From positions 8,799,317 to 8,863,316 of the forward strand of contig OY718804.1 in assembly GCA_963070105.1 (NCBI GenBank): a stretch of 64,000 bases of DNA, written 5' to 3'. The number at the start of each line of letters is the position of its first letter. Position 1 is the stretch's first letter. The DNA comes from Litomosoides sigmodontis. Lineage: Eukaryota > Nematoda > Chromadorea > Rhabditida > Onchocercidae. The notes under the pieces were generated by a model. It was not told the origin of the DNA, did not search any database, and was given only the letters and a program-made list of their open reading frames with translations. Below are positions 39,258-52,200 of this stretch, one piece after another. Position numbers and translations under genes: made by a program.

Positions 39258-42178
39258 GCTTGAGAAAGCGATTCCATGAATATATATGTGGTTGCGCTCG
39301 TATCGAAATTTCACGAATAATTAGAAACTGTCAAATTTATACTAATTTTCTCAAAAATTACTAATTTTCTGAAATAATTGTAATTAAATTTGACTAATTG
39401 TGATGCATTTAACAATACCAATTGGTATCTTTTCCACTGTTTAAATTCACCATTTTAAAAATGAAGCATGTGATATTGCTGTTATTATCACTAATACTAG
39501 CAAACGTGACAATTGCGCTATTAAAATACTTATTTTCGAAGTTCAAAAAAGGTCTGATTCATGATCAAGGAAAAGAAATTAGTAATATAGATAATTAAAA
39601 GTTATCGTTTTAGTTAATTTGACTAGCTATATTTCAAAATTGCTTCATATATCCCCCATGTTACTTCACCTCCTACTAATTTTCTTTCATTAATTGCTAC
39701 CTTAATTTTACCTACATTCAAATAATCGAATTTAATTCAAAAATTAACTTTTAACTTTTGTGCCGTGCGCTACATTGAAATTAATTATGGATCAGGAGAT
39801 AATCCAAACGTATTCTCAGCGTCATAAAATTACGGATAGTAACTTAATGAATGAAAGTAAGAATGTCTAAAATGTATTTGCCAGGTGCGGTAGCTTTGCA
39901 CAGTCTGAATTTATCAGATGACTCTTATCACTTATCTAACTTATCGTTTATCAAGCCTACAGCGTTGAAAAATAAAGCGTTCTGCCTTCTTTCAACAATA
40001 AACTTTTGTTATTTTTCAACAATAAGTATTTTTAAAAAATTGATTAAAATTTTACTAAAAAGAGAGGAGCAAAGTAATTAATAGATCAAAAAAGCTTTTT
40101 CCCTCTTTTACTCCGAAAAAAAATGATGAAAATTTAAAAATGCTCGATTGTCACCAGTTAATTGTTCACTTCAACTCACACTTAGCAATTCATTCATTCA
40201 CATCCGATGTCTCAATGATTTTTTGCAAATTACTACTAATTACCTATCATTTGTAATGTAAAACAAATTTGTAAAATATCAATTTCATCGGTCCATTTTT
40301 CATTCAAATTACTTTAGTAGGATTTACTTTCAAGATAGCGCGGATTTTAGCTAAAGCATGAAATGCTACACAATTTTCAGTTTTTGAAATTATTTGTTGT
40401 CAAATGAAATTAAACAAGCCATTGCATTGTGTGCTAATATCTGTGCTAACAATTCATTCATCCCAGTGAATGTGATGACATTCACTGTTCAGTTGCTAAA
40501 TTTGACTAAATTATTTTCATTTCAATTTAAAATAGCAACAGAAGCAGCAAAACCCACTTCGATAGTAACAGCAAAATGAACGGCGTTCGTTGCAATGAAA
40601 ATTTAATAAAATTATTGCAAAATTCAAATGACCCTTTCGCTGTTAATTTCGCAATTTTTGTCCAACGAAACATATTAAAATTTATTTTCATACTTTTCCT
40701 TCTTTATTTCTTCATCAGCCAACTTCCCAACGATGTTTATTGTTCGAGAATGGATAATTAATTACCTTCTGACAGAGGTTCGAATGAGTAATTTTACGAT
40801 TTTCAAATTCCATCTTCTCTTTTCCATTCCTCCTTCCTCTTCAAACTCATCAACTTATAAAAATTTCATTAAATTTATTCTGTTAAATTCATTTAATAAG
40901 TGAAATTTGATAATAAATGAAAACTAACCAACGAAGTAACCAAATTAAAAAACAAACGTACGAGGAATTTCTTTTATAACTGATTATGAATGAAAAAAAA
41001 AGCTGAAATTGGAAAGTTTAAGTAACAAATAAAAAAACTCATTTTTCTTTCAAATCACAACGCAGTTGAATAATCGATGATGTGTACCATCATTTTATAT
41101 GTATCATTTCACTGTGAGTTATTTTCCTAAATTTGATTTTTTTAATTTTCTTCCTTAACTGCCGCTAGTGGAGCGAAGAGAGCTCAGCAAAGTAAACAAA
41201 ATTAAATGCGAAATTTTCATTATCAAACAAAATGTTTAAAATGAAATTATTTTATGTCAAAATTTAGATCACAAGTTTAGTTTCGTTTATTTCGAGCTAA
41301 AAATTATTTTAAATTTTTATCGAAGTAATTAATTTATATTTACATCTCTGTTTTTCATAAACTGTAACATTCAACTTTTAAATTTTTTAAAACTTTGATT
41401 ATTTTTACAATTATTGACATTCATGATTAAAAATCATTCGCGTAAAATTTGCCTTCTTTGATGTGTAAATTAAAATTGCAAGAGACCAAAAGGGACCAAA
41501 AGAGAAGAGAAAAAATAGGTAATTACAATGTTTGGACCCGTTAAATTTTTACAGGTAAAACTAAAATTATTTATGGAAGTATGATATTTTATATTTAATT
41601 ATCAATGCAAATTATTTCATTGCTAAAATTAAGAGACTAAGAGAAATTATTTCAAATTTTTGATGATTTATGTTTCGGAAGTTAACGAAGCCACTTGAAA
41701 TATACTGAGCCAATCTGAGCTTGCTAATTAGAAAGTTAACTGTAAAAATGATAATTTCTGCTTAAATTTTGCAAAAAGAAAAGAAGGAACATAATAACGC
41801 CAAAGGAAAGGAGTAAAAGAATTAATTGAAATAATTTAAATTGAAAAAAATTGAAGACAGCCCATTCTTTGCTCATTCTTGCTTCTTTTTTTATCAATGC
41901 AATGGAAATGAATTTTGTAAAAAATCAAACAATACTAAATTGTGGAACTTACATTCATTAATTTAATTATATAACAAATCACTGTTGCTAATGAGTGATT
42001 ACAATACAGGTGTGATAATTTCATCACATTACAATAAATGTGTAATTAAAAAAAAATTAAAGACTAAGTTATCAATGTGGAAAAAAAAGGAGCAGAAAAT
42101 TGCAAAATTAAATGAGAGTTAATTATTGGCATAAAAATGATTGGAATTAATTAATCGGACAACCGTTTGCAGTCGCAA
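39258..42178. other. Intergenic, only short unsupported frames
   Basis: About 2.9 kb of AT-rich DNA. A 45-codon frame at 39461-39598 starts with a signal-peptide-like hydrophobic run (MKHVILLLLSLILAN) and ends IDN-stop. It could be a tiny secreted or anchored peptide or chance. Frames at 40394-40579 and 40576-40761 have no splice context. TTAA/AATTAATT-type words are common. Confidence 0.4.
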
Positions 42179-43506
42179 ATGACCAGTTTCCACGGAGAAA
42201 CCAGCTCCACCATTGTGCTAAACAAACTAATACTAATTGCTAACTTGTTCCCCGAAAGTTCGTTTAGCGGTAGGTGCAAGTGTGAAATATCAAAATTAAT
42301 TCTCGTAAGATATCAAATAGCGGCAGCACTTCGCACAAAGCATTCCCACATCTAATTGAATTCCTATCCTCACATCTCACTTAAAATTAATGAACTCATG
42401 CAAACAAGATTACTTCTTTTTTTTTCCCTTCGTCATCTATCTGTCTTTGTGAGAGATGCATGCATTCATCATCCCTGGTTGTTCACAATTTCCTATGAAA
42501 TAATTAACATCTATCATTCGTTCGCTGATCGATCTTCTTATTGCTATCTATTCTATTACTATTCAATTTGTCTAATATTAACATTTTATATTTCACAACA
42601 ACAATCAAACTGTAATTTCAATGCTACCACTACTACTACTACTACAACTGTGTAGCAGTAAAAGTAACATTATCTACCACTTATCGTCTCTAATTACATT
42701 TGCATTATTAACAGATGCCACTGTGTTGGAAAGTCGTAAAACTTTTCCAAGTTGTAAAGCTACCTGCAGCCCACATATAACACTACCCTGGTAAGTTTTA
42801 CACTTCATTCTTCGTCTGGAAAAAATTTAAGAAGAGCAATTTGTATTTTACAATGGCTAATTGACTGAATGAACTCAATTGTTTCAAGCTAGCAGCGATG
42901 AAATTCAAAACGAAAGATGAAATGAGCGGTGTAAGTGGCTTAGAAATAAAGGAGAGGATTGTTTCATGAACAGACAGATTGATTAATTAATTTTCACATT
43001 TCATTAAATAAACAATGAAAATTTGATCAATAAATTAATAATTATAGTTTGAATAAAATTTTTCACAAATTCATTCAGTGCGTTCTCGGTTCTCAGTGAT
43101 TGATGATCAAAATGAAGCGTTTAATCAACAGAAATTAGAGAAATTATTAAATATGCTAATAATACTTTCATTCCTCATTCATTTTAAAATCCAATTTTTT
43201 ATTTAATTGTTTATATTAAAAGGAAAGTTTTATATATTACCTCAAGCTACATGTAAATGGCAGCATAGCTTATCAAACATACGGATACCTGTAGGAAAAA
43301 TTAATTAAAATTTTAGTGATTTCGGAAGTTTGGATCAGTGCATCATGCGATCGTGCCGAGATGCCTGTTGGATGGATGGTCATCGCAATGTACAGTCCTG
43401 TTTCTGCCGAGGATCACTGGAGGGTCCGACATTGCGCACATGCTTCTGTGGTCCATCTAAAATTCAGGAAAATAACACATCAAATGAGAAATTACTTTTC
43501 ATATAA
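42179..43506 (+). CDS. Small cysteine-rich protein, probably secreted; unknown family
   Basis: Three exons, 42179-42269, 42715-42790 and 43317-43506, each with a clean acceptor (TTTGCAG, AACAG, TTTTAG) or donor (G/GTAGGT, TG/GTAAGT). They join in phase to 118 codons plus stop. Residues 16-27 (VLNKLILIANLF) are hydrophobic and could be a late signal core, though the N-region is long. Ten cysteines lie between residues 44 and 100 with spacing C-x3-C-x7-C-x7-C-x4-C-x3-C-x10-C-x-C-x11-C-x-C, ending in paired CFC motifs (SCFCRG and TCFCGP). An even cysteine number suggests five disulfides. Two overlapping N-glycosylation sequons lie at 108-111. I know no family with this spacing. The first exon is the least certain part: an upstream start or another 5' exon is possible. 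Confidence 0.6.
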
Positions 43507-44151
43507 TTACATTTATTTACATTAGCACTTCGACAGTTTACTTTTGAGGTTAAATGTATTTAAATTAATTTTTATGTGGCACGCTGTACCATTCGTTCAT
43601 TCGATACAGTTCAATCTTCAAATTAAGTGACCTAATTTATCAATTTTTCTAAAATTTACGTGTTTTAAAGCCAGAAAATCATCTTCCACCCCCTTCCCCA
43701 TAAATACTCTGATTACTTGATTTTAATTGCATTTCTGTTTCTTTCTAACCCAATTGGGACAAAAACTTCACATTTAATAACTTCCTTCTTGAAAAACAAA
43801 TATAAAAAGAACAAACACTCATTGGCCTGGATTCATTTTACATAATTTATATGTAATGACTCCTCTCTTAATCGTTTAGTGATATTGAAAGTTTTAAATT
43901 TTGGATGAATTACAAATACAAACCATCGTAGCACAACAGCTAGCTATCACATTTTGTTCACACAGCATGTTGAAAATCATTAAGTCGGCGGTGATAAAAA
44001 AGGGATTAATTAACGTCAAGTAAGTTTTTTAATGCAACAAACAACTTTTGACATACATTCAATGAATTTATTCATAGTCATTAGGCAAATCACAGCAAAA
44101 AGCGTAAGATATAAATCATTTGTTCGCTTACTAAATGCACGTACAGAGTCA
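43507..44151. other. Intergenic, nothing seen
   Basis: 3' flanks of two convergent genes (the Cys-rich protein and TACO1). No coding or repeat structure beyond AT-rich DNA. Confidence 0.5.
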
Positions 44152-46190
44152 CTATAATGCAACTTTTAACTTTAGAGGTCTAATCGGTATAGAATTTGGT
44201 TTGATATTGACGTGAACTTGTGTGATATCTTGATTTTCCCGCAACGCTTGGTATAACTCAATAATCTAAAAGTAAAATTCATGTTTCATACATCAGAAAC
44301 GAGTTTTGGAAAAAGAATAAAAGCATACCAGCAATTTAAAAAAACACCTTTTCTATTTCGTCTTTTTCTATTTCCACTGGACTGATCGAGCGTAGTTCCA
44401 AAGCAGAACATTTAACATTGAAGCCTTGTTTCTGAATGCTATCCAATAATTGGGCAAATTTATTCCGTACACAAATTAATTCATAAAATGTTGCTCCATC
44501 CTCTTCAAATTTATTCACATCATCACAATCCAGTTCTATACAAACTTCTTCCATCTAAACAAGTATAATTTCATTATAAGATGTTCACAAGCAAACGAAA
44601 ATAAAAATCTGCTTGCCTTTGTCTTGCGACGCACATTATAATGTGCTGAAAATTTATCGTAAATTACACCTTGATTATAAAATATTCAATATACTTAATG
44701 AGTTTTGAAAATTAATGAGCAACAACCTTTGGTAAAAAAACTTATAAAATTGTGATAAATCTTCGAAATGGGAAGAAAACACTATTTTGAAACACTTTCA
44801 TTAAGGACATAAAAATGCTACCAACTTCATCTAATGATAATGTCTTATCAGCCTTGATCGCACTAACGACAATAACGCCTTTGTCCTCAAAAGTTTTACT
44901 ATAATCGTCCTTTGATAAACGGAATCCATCACCAATCTAAAATTGCCACTCGTAAAAATACAGTTTTCAAATTCATTCTATAATTTAGACTTGGAAAAAC
45001 GTATAAAACTGTTAAATAAAAAATAAATTTATGTATAAAATGTCTTCCTACAGCAAAAGTAATACCTTATCCAGAGAAACTGTAAGGAATTCGATCAGTT
45101 TTCTTTGAGATAAACCTTCCGATTCGATAACAAAAATTGATCCAGAAGGTCCGAGTACGGTAAACTTCGATGATTTTACAGGCCTCATCTAAAATAATAA
45201 AATGTTCAAATTTTAGAAAGGTTTTTCCTTTTACGCAACTGCATCCAATAATTTATTAAATTTAGTCAAAACTGATATCTGAACAAAACTGTTCTTGTTT
45301 ATGCCCACGAATGTAATGTCAACGGACAATTCGTAAGATGTTTAACACCAGCTCCGTTCCACATCTTTTTTGAGATTGACTAAGTGATTTGTTCGTTAAC
45401 AGAATGAATTATGAAAAATTTTCATTCCACGCTGCGTACCATATATTTGACAGAATTTGAATAATTTTTACAAACAGTAGAATCAGCAGAACAATAATTG
45501 TATTTATCGGATTACGACAAACTTCGCATCTAAAAAAATAGCTTTTGTAAAGCAAAATCTTTACTTGTGCACTTTTCAATGCTCGTTGAAAAGCTTCATC
45601 AGAAAAATTCGCATTCCTATACTCTAGCTGTAGTTGTACTAAATCTTTGTTGAATTTCAAGTCAGGACCACCAGCTCGAACAATTCGCTTCATTTTAGCC
45701 ATCAATTGCTCAGCTGCTTTTGTTTTGGTAACCATAGCTGCAAGCTAATACCAACTCAAATCATTCAAGCATTTTAATAATTAACCGAAATGTTTGAGTT
45801 CCATAGATTAAAAAGATTTCGTCGATAAGATCCGTCAAAATTCTCCGAAAAAATCAGATGCGTTCACAGTGGATATCTTTTGCGGTAATTCTAATCACAT
45901 TGTTAACATTTTATATTTTTTCATTTACAGTCATATACTTTTGTACACTCTTACAACTAACAAATGCCAATTTCAAAATAAAAATTTGGGACTAGAAGTA
46001 ACAAAATTAAAATTTACGCTGATAAACTTAATAAGTTACGTCATATCATACCACATAGTAGAGGATGCTTTCTATAAAAATGAACCTTAGTATGCTTAAT
46101 GTTATCCCATTTCGAATGACCTTTCATGCGATACCACGACGTCCATAGTCGTCGTGCGCATAATGCAGTCCCACGTCGCGCTACCTCCAT
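44152..46190 (-). CDS. Translational activator of cytochrome c oxidase 1 (TACO1/YebC)
   Basis: YebC-family protein that in mitochondria supports translation of COX1. Six exons, 46190-46086, 45744-45565, 45188-45066, 44936-44826, 44554-44348 and 44265-44152, join in phase to 279 aa; human TACO1 is 297. Residues 1-24 are basic with Ala, Arg and Trp (a likely mitochondrial presequence), followed by the family signature KGHSKWDNIKHTK. Later come the RAGGPD..FNKDL segment, VLGPSGSIFVIE in place of the usual EGYGPGG-type loop, FEDKGVIVV, LDEMEEVCIELDCDDV, and QGFNVKCSALELRSISP. Exon 4 is ended at a GTTGGT donor because the direct join to exon 5 aligns without gaps to the family. The glycine-rich loop is diverged. 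The PPEF stop is 689 bp upstream on the same strand. Confidence 0.93.
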
Positions 46191-46878
46191 TTTCTCTGAG
46201 CATTTATCAGGTTAAGGATGTTTCTGACAAATGAATTACGGTGAAACAAACGATCCTGTTCGTCGCTAACTTCACTATTTGCGGTTTAGTTTTTCTGGAA
46301 AGATGAAAAATGGAAAGTTCCGGAAATTTTAATTTTACATACTGAAAATTTTTCGGAATGAAAAAGCGTCACCAATGTCAAAAATTCGTAAACGATAAAT
46401 TCACGCAACGATGAGCAAGGAAGGGACTGTGGCGTTTTCAATGCGACTACCACCTCCTGCCTGGTTGGGTTTGGGTTTTAATTGCTATCGAGAAAAGCTG
46501 AAGCGCACTTCGCAATGGCGTCATGTGTTGAGGGTGGTAAGCGTGTGGCGCAGGTTGCCGTGACGTGTACTGCAACTTGCCCTACTCTAACATAGCTTAC
46601 AGTGGAGAGGTGCTAAGGTTTTATGCTGAAGTATGTAACTCTGTCAAATTATCGTTTGAAAAGGGAATGCTAATGTTGAAATAAAGGCAAAAATTGATGA
46701 GTCTCCGGCGCTTAGCTTTTCAATAAATTACAATGACGTGGGATGTCTACGTGCAAGCATTAGGTGTGAAACATTTAAACCTAGTTTTTTATTTGAAATG
46801 AATCAATAATTGAATGGAGTAAACAATGAGCAGATCACATTAGGTAGTCTAAATAGGATAAATACAAGTTAATCATCT
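46191..46878. other. Interval between PPEF and TACO1
   Basis: No gene seen. A GC-richer patch at about 46430-46600 stands out from the AT-rich surroundings and may be the TACO1 promoter or an undetected exon or ncRNA. A possible TACO1 trans-splice acceptor (GCTCAG) lies a few bases before its ATG. Confidence 0.45.
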
Positions 46879-49217
46879 TTATTCACTTCCTTGATCAACA
46901 AGACGGAATGCTTCCAGGAATTCATTCAAATCAATTAAACCATCTTTATTAAAATCAATACTTTCCGCTATTTGTTCTAAATGAGGTACTTCTAATGGAT
47001 TGCGAGTGTATTGACCCAGAATTTTGCACCCATCAATGAACTGTTCCACAGACACAAATCCTGAATTATCCTAGAAAAATTTTCCATTACGTACCTGCAA
47101 TTATTATTTTTAATGTATGAAATGAGCTGATGATAGGCTAGTGATAGCTGATATTGGAATAACTGATTAAAAAGAGGGATGGTTGTTTTACCTTATCCAT
47201 GAAACGGAACAATGCTTCCAGAGTGGTTTTGTGCCTGTACAACGTTTCTGCCACATATGGCTTCTAAAAAACTTCCATTTTAATTTGTCACCAATCAATT
47301 AGAATGCTATGAATTTGCATATGATTCCCTCTTATTAATAATTTATTGCGAAGATGATATTCGTCCTGTGCGTTTGCCAACTACCGCTAATTACTGCTTT
47401 TAAATTTGTCAACTAGATGGAAACACCTTTCGTTTTCTTTCAAAATTATTGAAATAACAGAAGTAAAAGTGAAAGTTTCCCACCTGCACAACTTTGCTAT
47501 CGCTGATGATTTCTACGGCTGATGCATTTTGCTTGTATAATACATTTTTACCATCATGCGTTACAGTAACAAGTCGTGGAGCTAACGAATACCATGGTAG
47601 ATTAAGGCCAGAAACACTTTCAATGCATTTGCACCATTTGTGAATTGAAATTTTTCCTTAAATTAGCGACTAAGTTCGGATAAATTTTTACTTACCCATT
47701 GATAAATGCTAAATTTTCAAACAATATAAATAGTTTTTTCTTGCAGCTAATTTAAATCGAAATATTTTTGCGATTTTTACTATTTCATATTATGGGAAAT
47801 GAAAATTTCGCACATTTGAAGTCAATCAAAATGAAAAATCAAAATAAAATTGATTATTATTCATTCACATTAATTAATATCAAATGAAACTACCAGTATC
47901 TAATGGATCCAAAAGTTCATATTCACTTTGAAGTTGCTTTTTAAATACATCCAACTGTGCTCGCAAATTTTTCAAAGCTGACTGCTCGACAACATCAATC
48001 CTTAATTTATAAATTTTCCGCAAAAATTTTAATTCCACTATTCTAGCATTACATGAAATGAATCACACGCATAAAATACTGACTAGTTAATTAATTAATT
48101 AATTAATTAATTTTCACCATTTCCCTCAGACGACTGCATAATTTATGTTCATATTGAATACAGTTGAAATATTTCACATATGATTTTACTACTAGTTAAA
48201 ATTCAAATACTGCAACAATCGCTAGCAGGAAATTTTCAATTATTCAATAAACGATTGTAGCAACCATAACTTTTAATCGAACTGAATAATTTAAATTTAA
48301 AAAAAAAGGATTTGCATCTTTTTCCTGTTACAAAGCAATCGAAATTAAGATATTTTTCAATAAAAAAATCCAACCTTTCTCTTGCACTAATGGTTTGTCG
48401 ATGTGCTTTGGTGGCTTGGTACTGCACAAAGTGTGGCTCATGCTTTGCGCCAAGAAATTTGACATATGCGCCTCGATTACTACCGTACTCGTAGTAATTT
48501 GATGCAGAAAATATCGTTAACAGTTTACCATCGTGTGTTAACTCATATCCCTCATATTTGCATTCATGCGATCGAACAATCATATCCAAATGATGCCTTT
48601 TTTTTAGCATTTAATTAATTAATCAAATTAGCAAACAAAATTAATTATTTACCTATGAAACTGGAAAATTATTCATTCGCCTATACACACATCTATATGA
48701 GAGATTGATCAATGAATGAATAGATTACGTTAATTATTAAAGGAAAAAAAACATTTTTCTCCCTTTTTTTTTTTAAAAAAAAAAAGAAAAATTTCAATTC
48801 TGCATAAATCATCCTGTTTTTCTTCATTTCTCAAAAATATATTTTTTATTTCACTTCTCAAGAAACGTTCGGGTCACGTCTGGGCCAAAGCAGGATCCGC
48901 CACCGCGGAAAATGTTTGCCGTACAGCCATTCTGCTCCTTTGGATCACTCCACAACACATCCAAAATTAATTTCCACTCTTTAGCATTAACACTTTTCCT
49001 TTGCATGCCATCAAAAAACACCGATGGACTGATCACTGATCCATACTATAAATAACAACAAAAAAAAAATTTGAAGGAAAAAGAGAGGGAGAGAGAGAGA
49101 GAGAGGGATGAAATGAAAAAAAATGCATACAAATTTATTTCATTAATTACTGTGTGCAAGCTCAACAAAAAGATGTGCAATTGTTGAAAATTTTCGGCAG
49201 AAAATTGAAACAAGAAC

Positions 49218-49250
<33 letters not shown>

Positions 49251-52200
49251 GGGAGAGGAAGAGAGGGGGAGTGAAAGAAGGAGAAAAAAAATTGTCTGTC
49301 CTTTCTCTGAACGCCTACTTACTTAATTGCTCATTGAAGTGCGAAATTTCTTTTTCACACTTTCTTGACCTTTGCTAGTGAATTAGCGCAGGAACTTTCA
49401 TTAGCTTCTTTGATCTATTAACTTGCCTGATATCGTAGTAAATTTCTCAACTCATTCAGGTTTGTCGAATCCGAAATACCGCCATGCGTAACAAATATTT
49501 TATTGTCAATAACAGTTGCAAGCGGTAGCCATGAAAAGATATCCTCTAACAATTTCACCAATGCATTTGCTGATTTCTAAATTTCCTAATTTTTCCAATA
49601 TTTTCGAAAATAAATTTTGCTAAATTGATAAATTTGGAAAAAATTTAACAATTTAAGTGATATTTTCATAAAATAATTGAAGGCATAAAAATTGAGTAAT
49701 TTTTAAATGTGAAAAATGAAAAAATTAAAAGAATTAAAATAGGATTAATTAGTATCGATCTATTATTACCTTATACTTTGTCATCAATTCTTTCACAAAG
49801 CCGTAGCGTAAATTAATGATGTGATCTTCGTGATTGCCACGATTGAGTATCACTGATGATGGATTTAGGATAACGAAAGCGCAGAGTACAACGAATACTT
49901 CGATTGATTGGGTGCCGCGATCAACGAAATCACCGTTGAATATGTATGGATTATCGATTGATGGATAGCCATTCTGAACACTTCATTGTTAATTCCCATC
50001 CATCACAGATCGATTTCTTCGATTATGAATTTAATTCATTTCCAATAAGTAAATAGTGTTTTCGCTTTTTTAGTGTAACTTATTATCTCTCTATCTCAGT
50101 TGTATTAAAAACCATGTGCGCTTACCTTTTTGCAATTTTAATTAACAATTTTTTTCATTTTTTTAAACTATCATTTCTTTTTATCTATTGTTATTATTGT
50201 TATTACTATGATTTATTGTTACTATTAGTATTATTATTTCTTATTATTTATCATTATTAATTATTAATAATAATTATTATTAGTAGTAGTAGAAGCATTA
50301 TTAATCATTGTGTTATCATTATTCGAGTATTCAATATCGCTATTGCTACTGGTAATAATATTATTATTGATAATTTTAATTACAAAAAATGAATTAAAAC
50401 CATATTATTGCAAGGAGGAGTGGAATGACACACCTTGTAGAGGATGATAGAGAGATCATCAAATTTCCCATGCAAATCTCCACAGATTGTAATCTGCTTG
50501 GATAGTGACGTTGATATTTCAACAACTGTTGGAAGTGTTTTAAAAATTCGTCGAGCCTCGTGCAGTATCATTAGTATGTAACTGATATGCATTATCTGTA
50601 ATACGATGATAAACATCATAATCATTATCACTTTCAATTACTTAATGTTTGATTAAAAATACGATGTTCAAAATTATCATTGATCGGTTACAGCAACAGA
50701 ACAAATTTTTCTCTCCAAAACTTTTTAAGTCTAAAATTGATTGTTTCTTTTTTCATTTATGACTATAACTCAAATTGTCATTTCTTAAAATATTAAAATT
50801 ATATTTATACAATAAAAATTATTTATTGCAAAATTTAAATTTTTAAATTCTTAAATTTTGCTTTCAATTGCAACGTTGCATTTTGAACGAAAAATTCAGT
50901 TAATAAATTTAATTTCTAATTACAATACTTGTGTATTAAATCAAAGGAGAAGATATCAAAGGTTGTCTGCTTAAACTAAAAATGAAAAATGAGGACGAAC
51001 GTTGTTAACGTTTACGTGCGTGGCTGAAACCGTTACGCCCACTTACTTTGTTACTTTTGAAGGCGTCCATCATCTGATCAATGTGAATTTTTTTCAACGG
51101 CAATGAAACACTGGGACCTTTGTAGCCTTTTTCGATCCTAAACAATTCGGGTCGAGTCATTTCCAGTAATCTTTTCTCGTCCGCTGTTCCACTTGCTGTA
51201 CTATTTAAGATGAGCGAATAGTTGCAAAAATTTTTTTAATTCAAAAAATCAACTTTCATTGCTAATTTCATCCCTTGAAAATTTCCGTCTCGCTAATTCT
51301 TATGCATTTAGCAAAAGTAAAATGAATTTGTTTACGTCAAAATAACGAATGACTCGTTGTTTGTTCAAGGAAGAAGCAGAAAGAAAAACGAAAATTTCGA
51401 ATTGATTGAAGCGAAAGAGCTTTTTGAGAAGGAAAAGTTGTTGTTGTTGAGGAACGTTTAACCGTTTGAAAAAAAAGAACTCTAATAAGCTATTAGTAAA
51501 AAAGAGGCACCACATAGGTGTAAGGTTGGAATCAAAAATTTAATTTTATAAATTAAATAGAAGTAGCTTTCTTCCTCGTTTCTTCTCTCGTCATTTACGT
51601 CATTTCTTCTCTCGTGATTTACGTGATAAAAAAAGAGCAGCAAATAACCTTGCACTCGTGCGGCGCAAAGATCCAAATCATCCTTTTGTTCCCTCAATGT
51701 TTCGATTATTTCGCTGAAAAAATTGTACAACTGCAACAAATTGTTTTCTTACTATTTGAAAAAAAATTTGAAAAAAAGAATTAAGTCACCTTTAATTGAT
51801 CCTGTTCACCGACATACTCTAACGCGGTGAAGATGCTCCACGTTGCACGACGACGTGCTTCCAAACGTGCCAAACAGCGCCTGTACCATTTTTGAATTAA
51901 TATTGCTGCTTTTATTGCTGGAAGAGGAAAAAAAAAGAAACGCTGTATGTTGTGAAATCAAAAAAGTAAGAAATTATTTGCTATTTCAATTAATTTTATT
52001 TCCACTTTTTTATTTCAATTTTGATTTTTTTAGCATTTTTTTACATTTGCCAATTCTTTGCATTTTCTTTTGCCTTTCCTGAAATTAACCTTTCCGTAAT
52101 GCGTACGAGACGAGAAATGCCTGCAGAAAGGGTGTAATTCAAAAGAGAAATATGTTCATTTCATGAGACACACGCATACCATCGTTGCTAGCACGGACAC

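Noticed and set aside
40394..40761. Two adjacent ~61-codon ORFs
   Set aside because: No matching splice phase to neighbours and no recognisable features.
40779..40793. GGTTCGAAT-like word resembling a tRNA T-arm
   Set aside because: No A-box or cloverleaf could be formed nearby.
44617..44645. 29-nt microexon of TACO1 with a GC donor
   Set aside because: Joining exon 4 directly to exon 5 through a GTTGGT donor gives a gap-free alignment with the family, so the microexon is unnecessary.
46440..46500. Resemblance to a spliced-leader RNA start
   Set aside because: The SL1 sequence is not present and no Sm site or donor follows in the right place.
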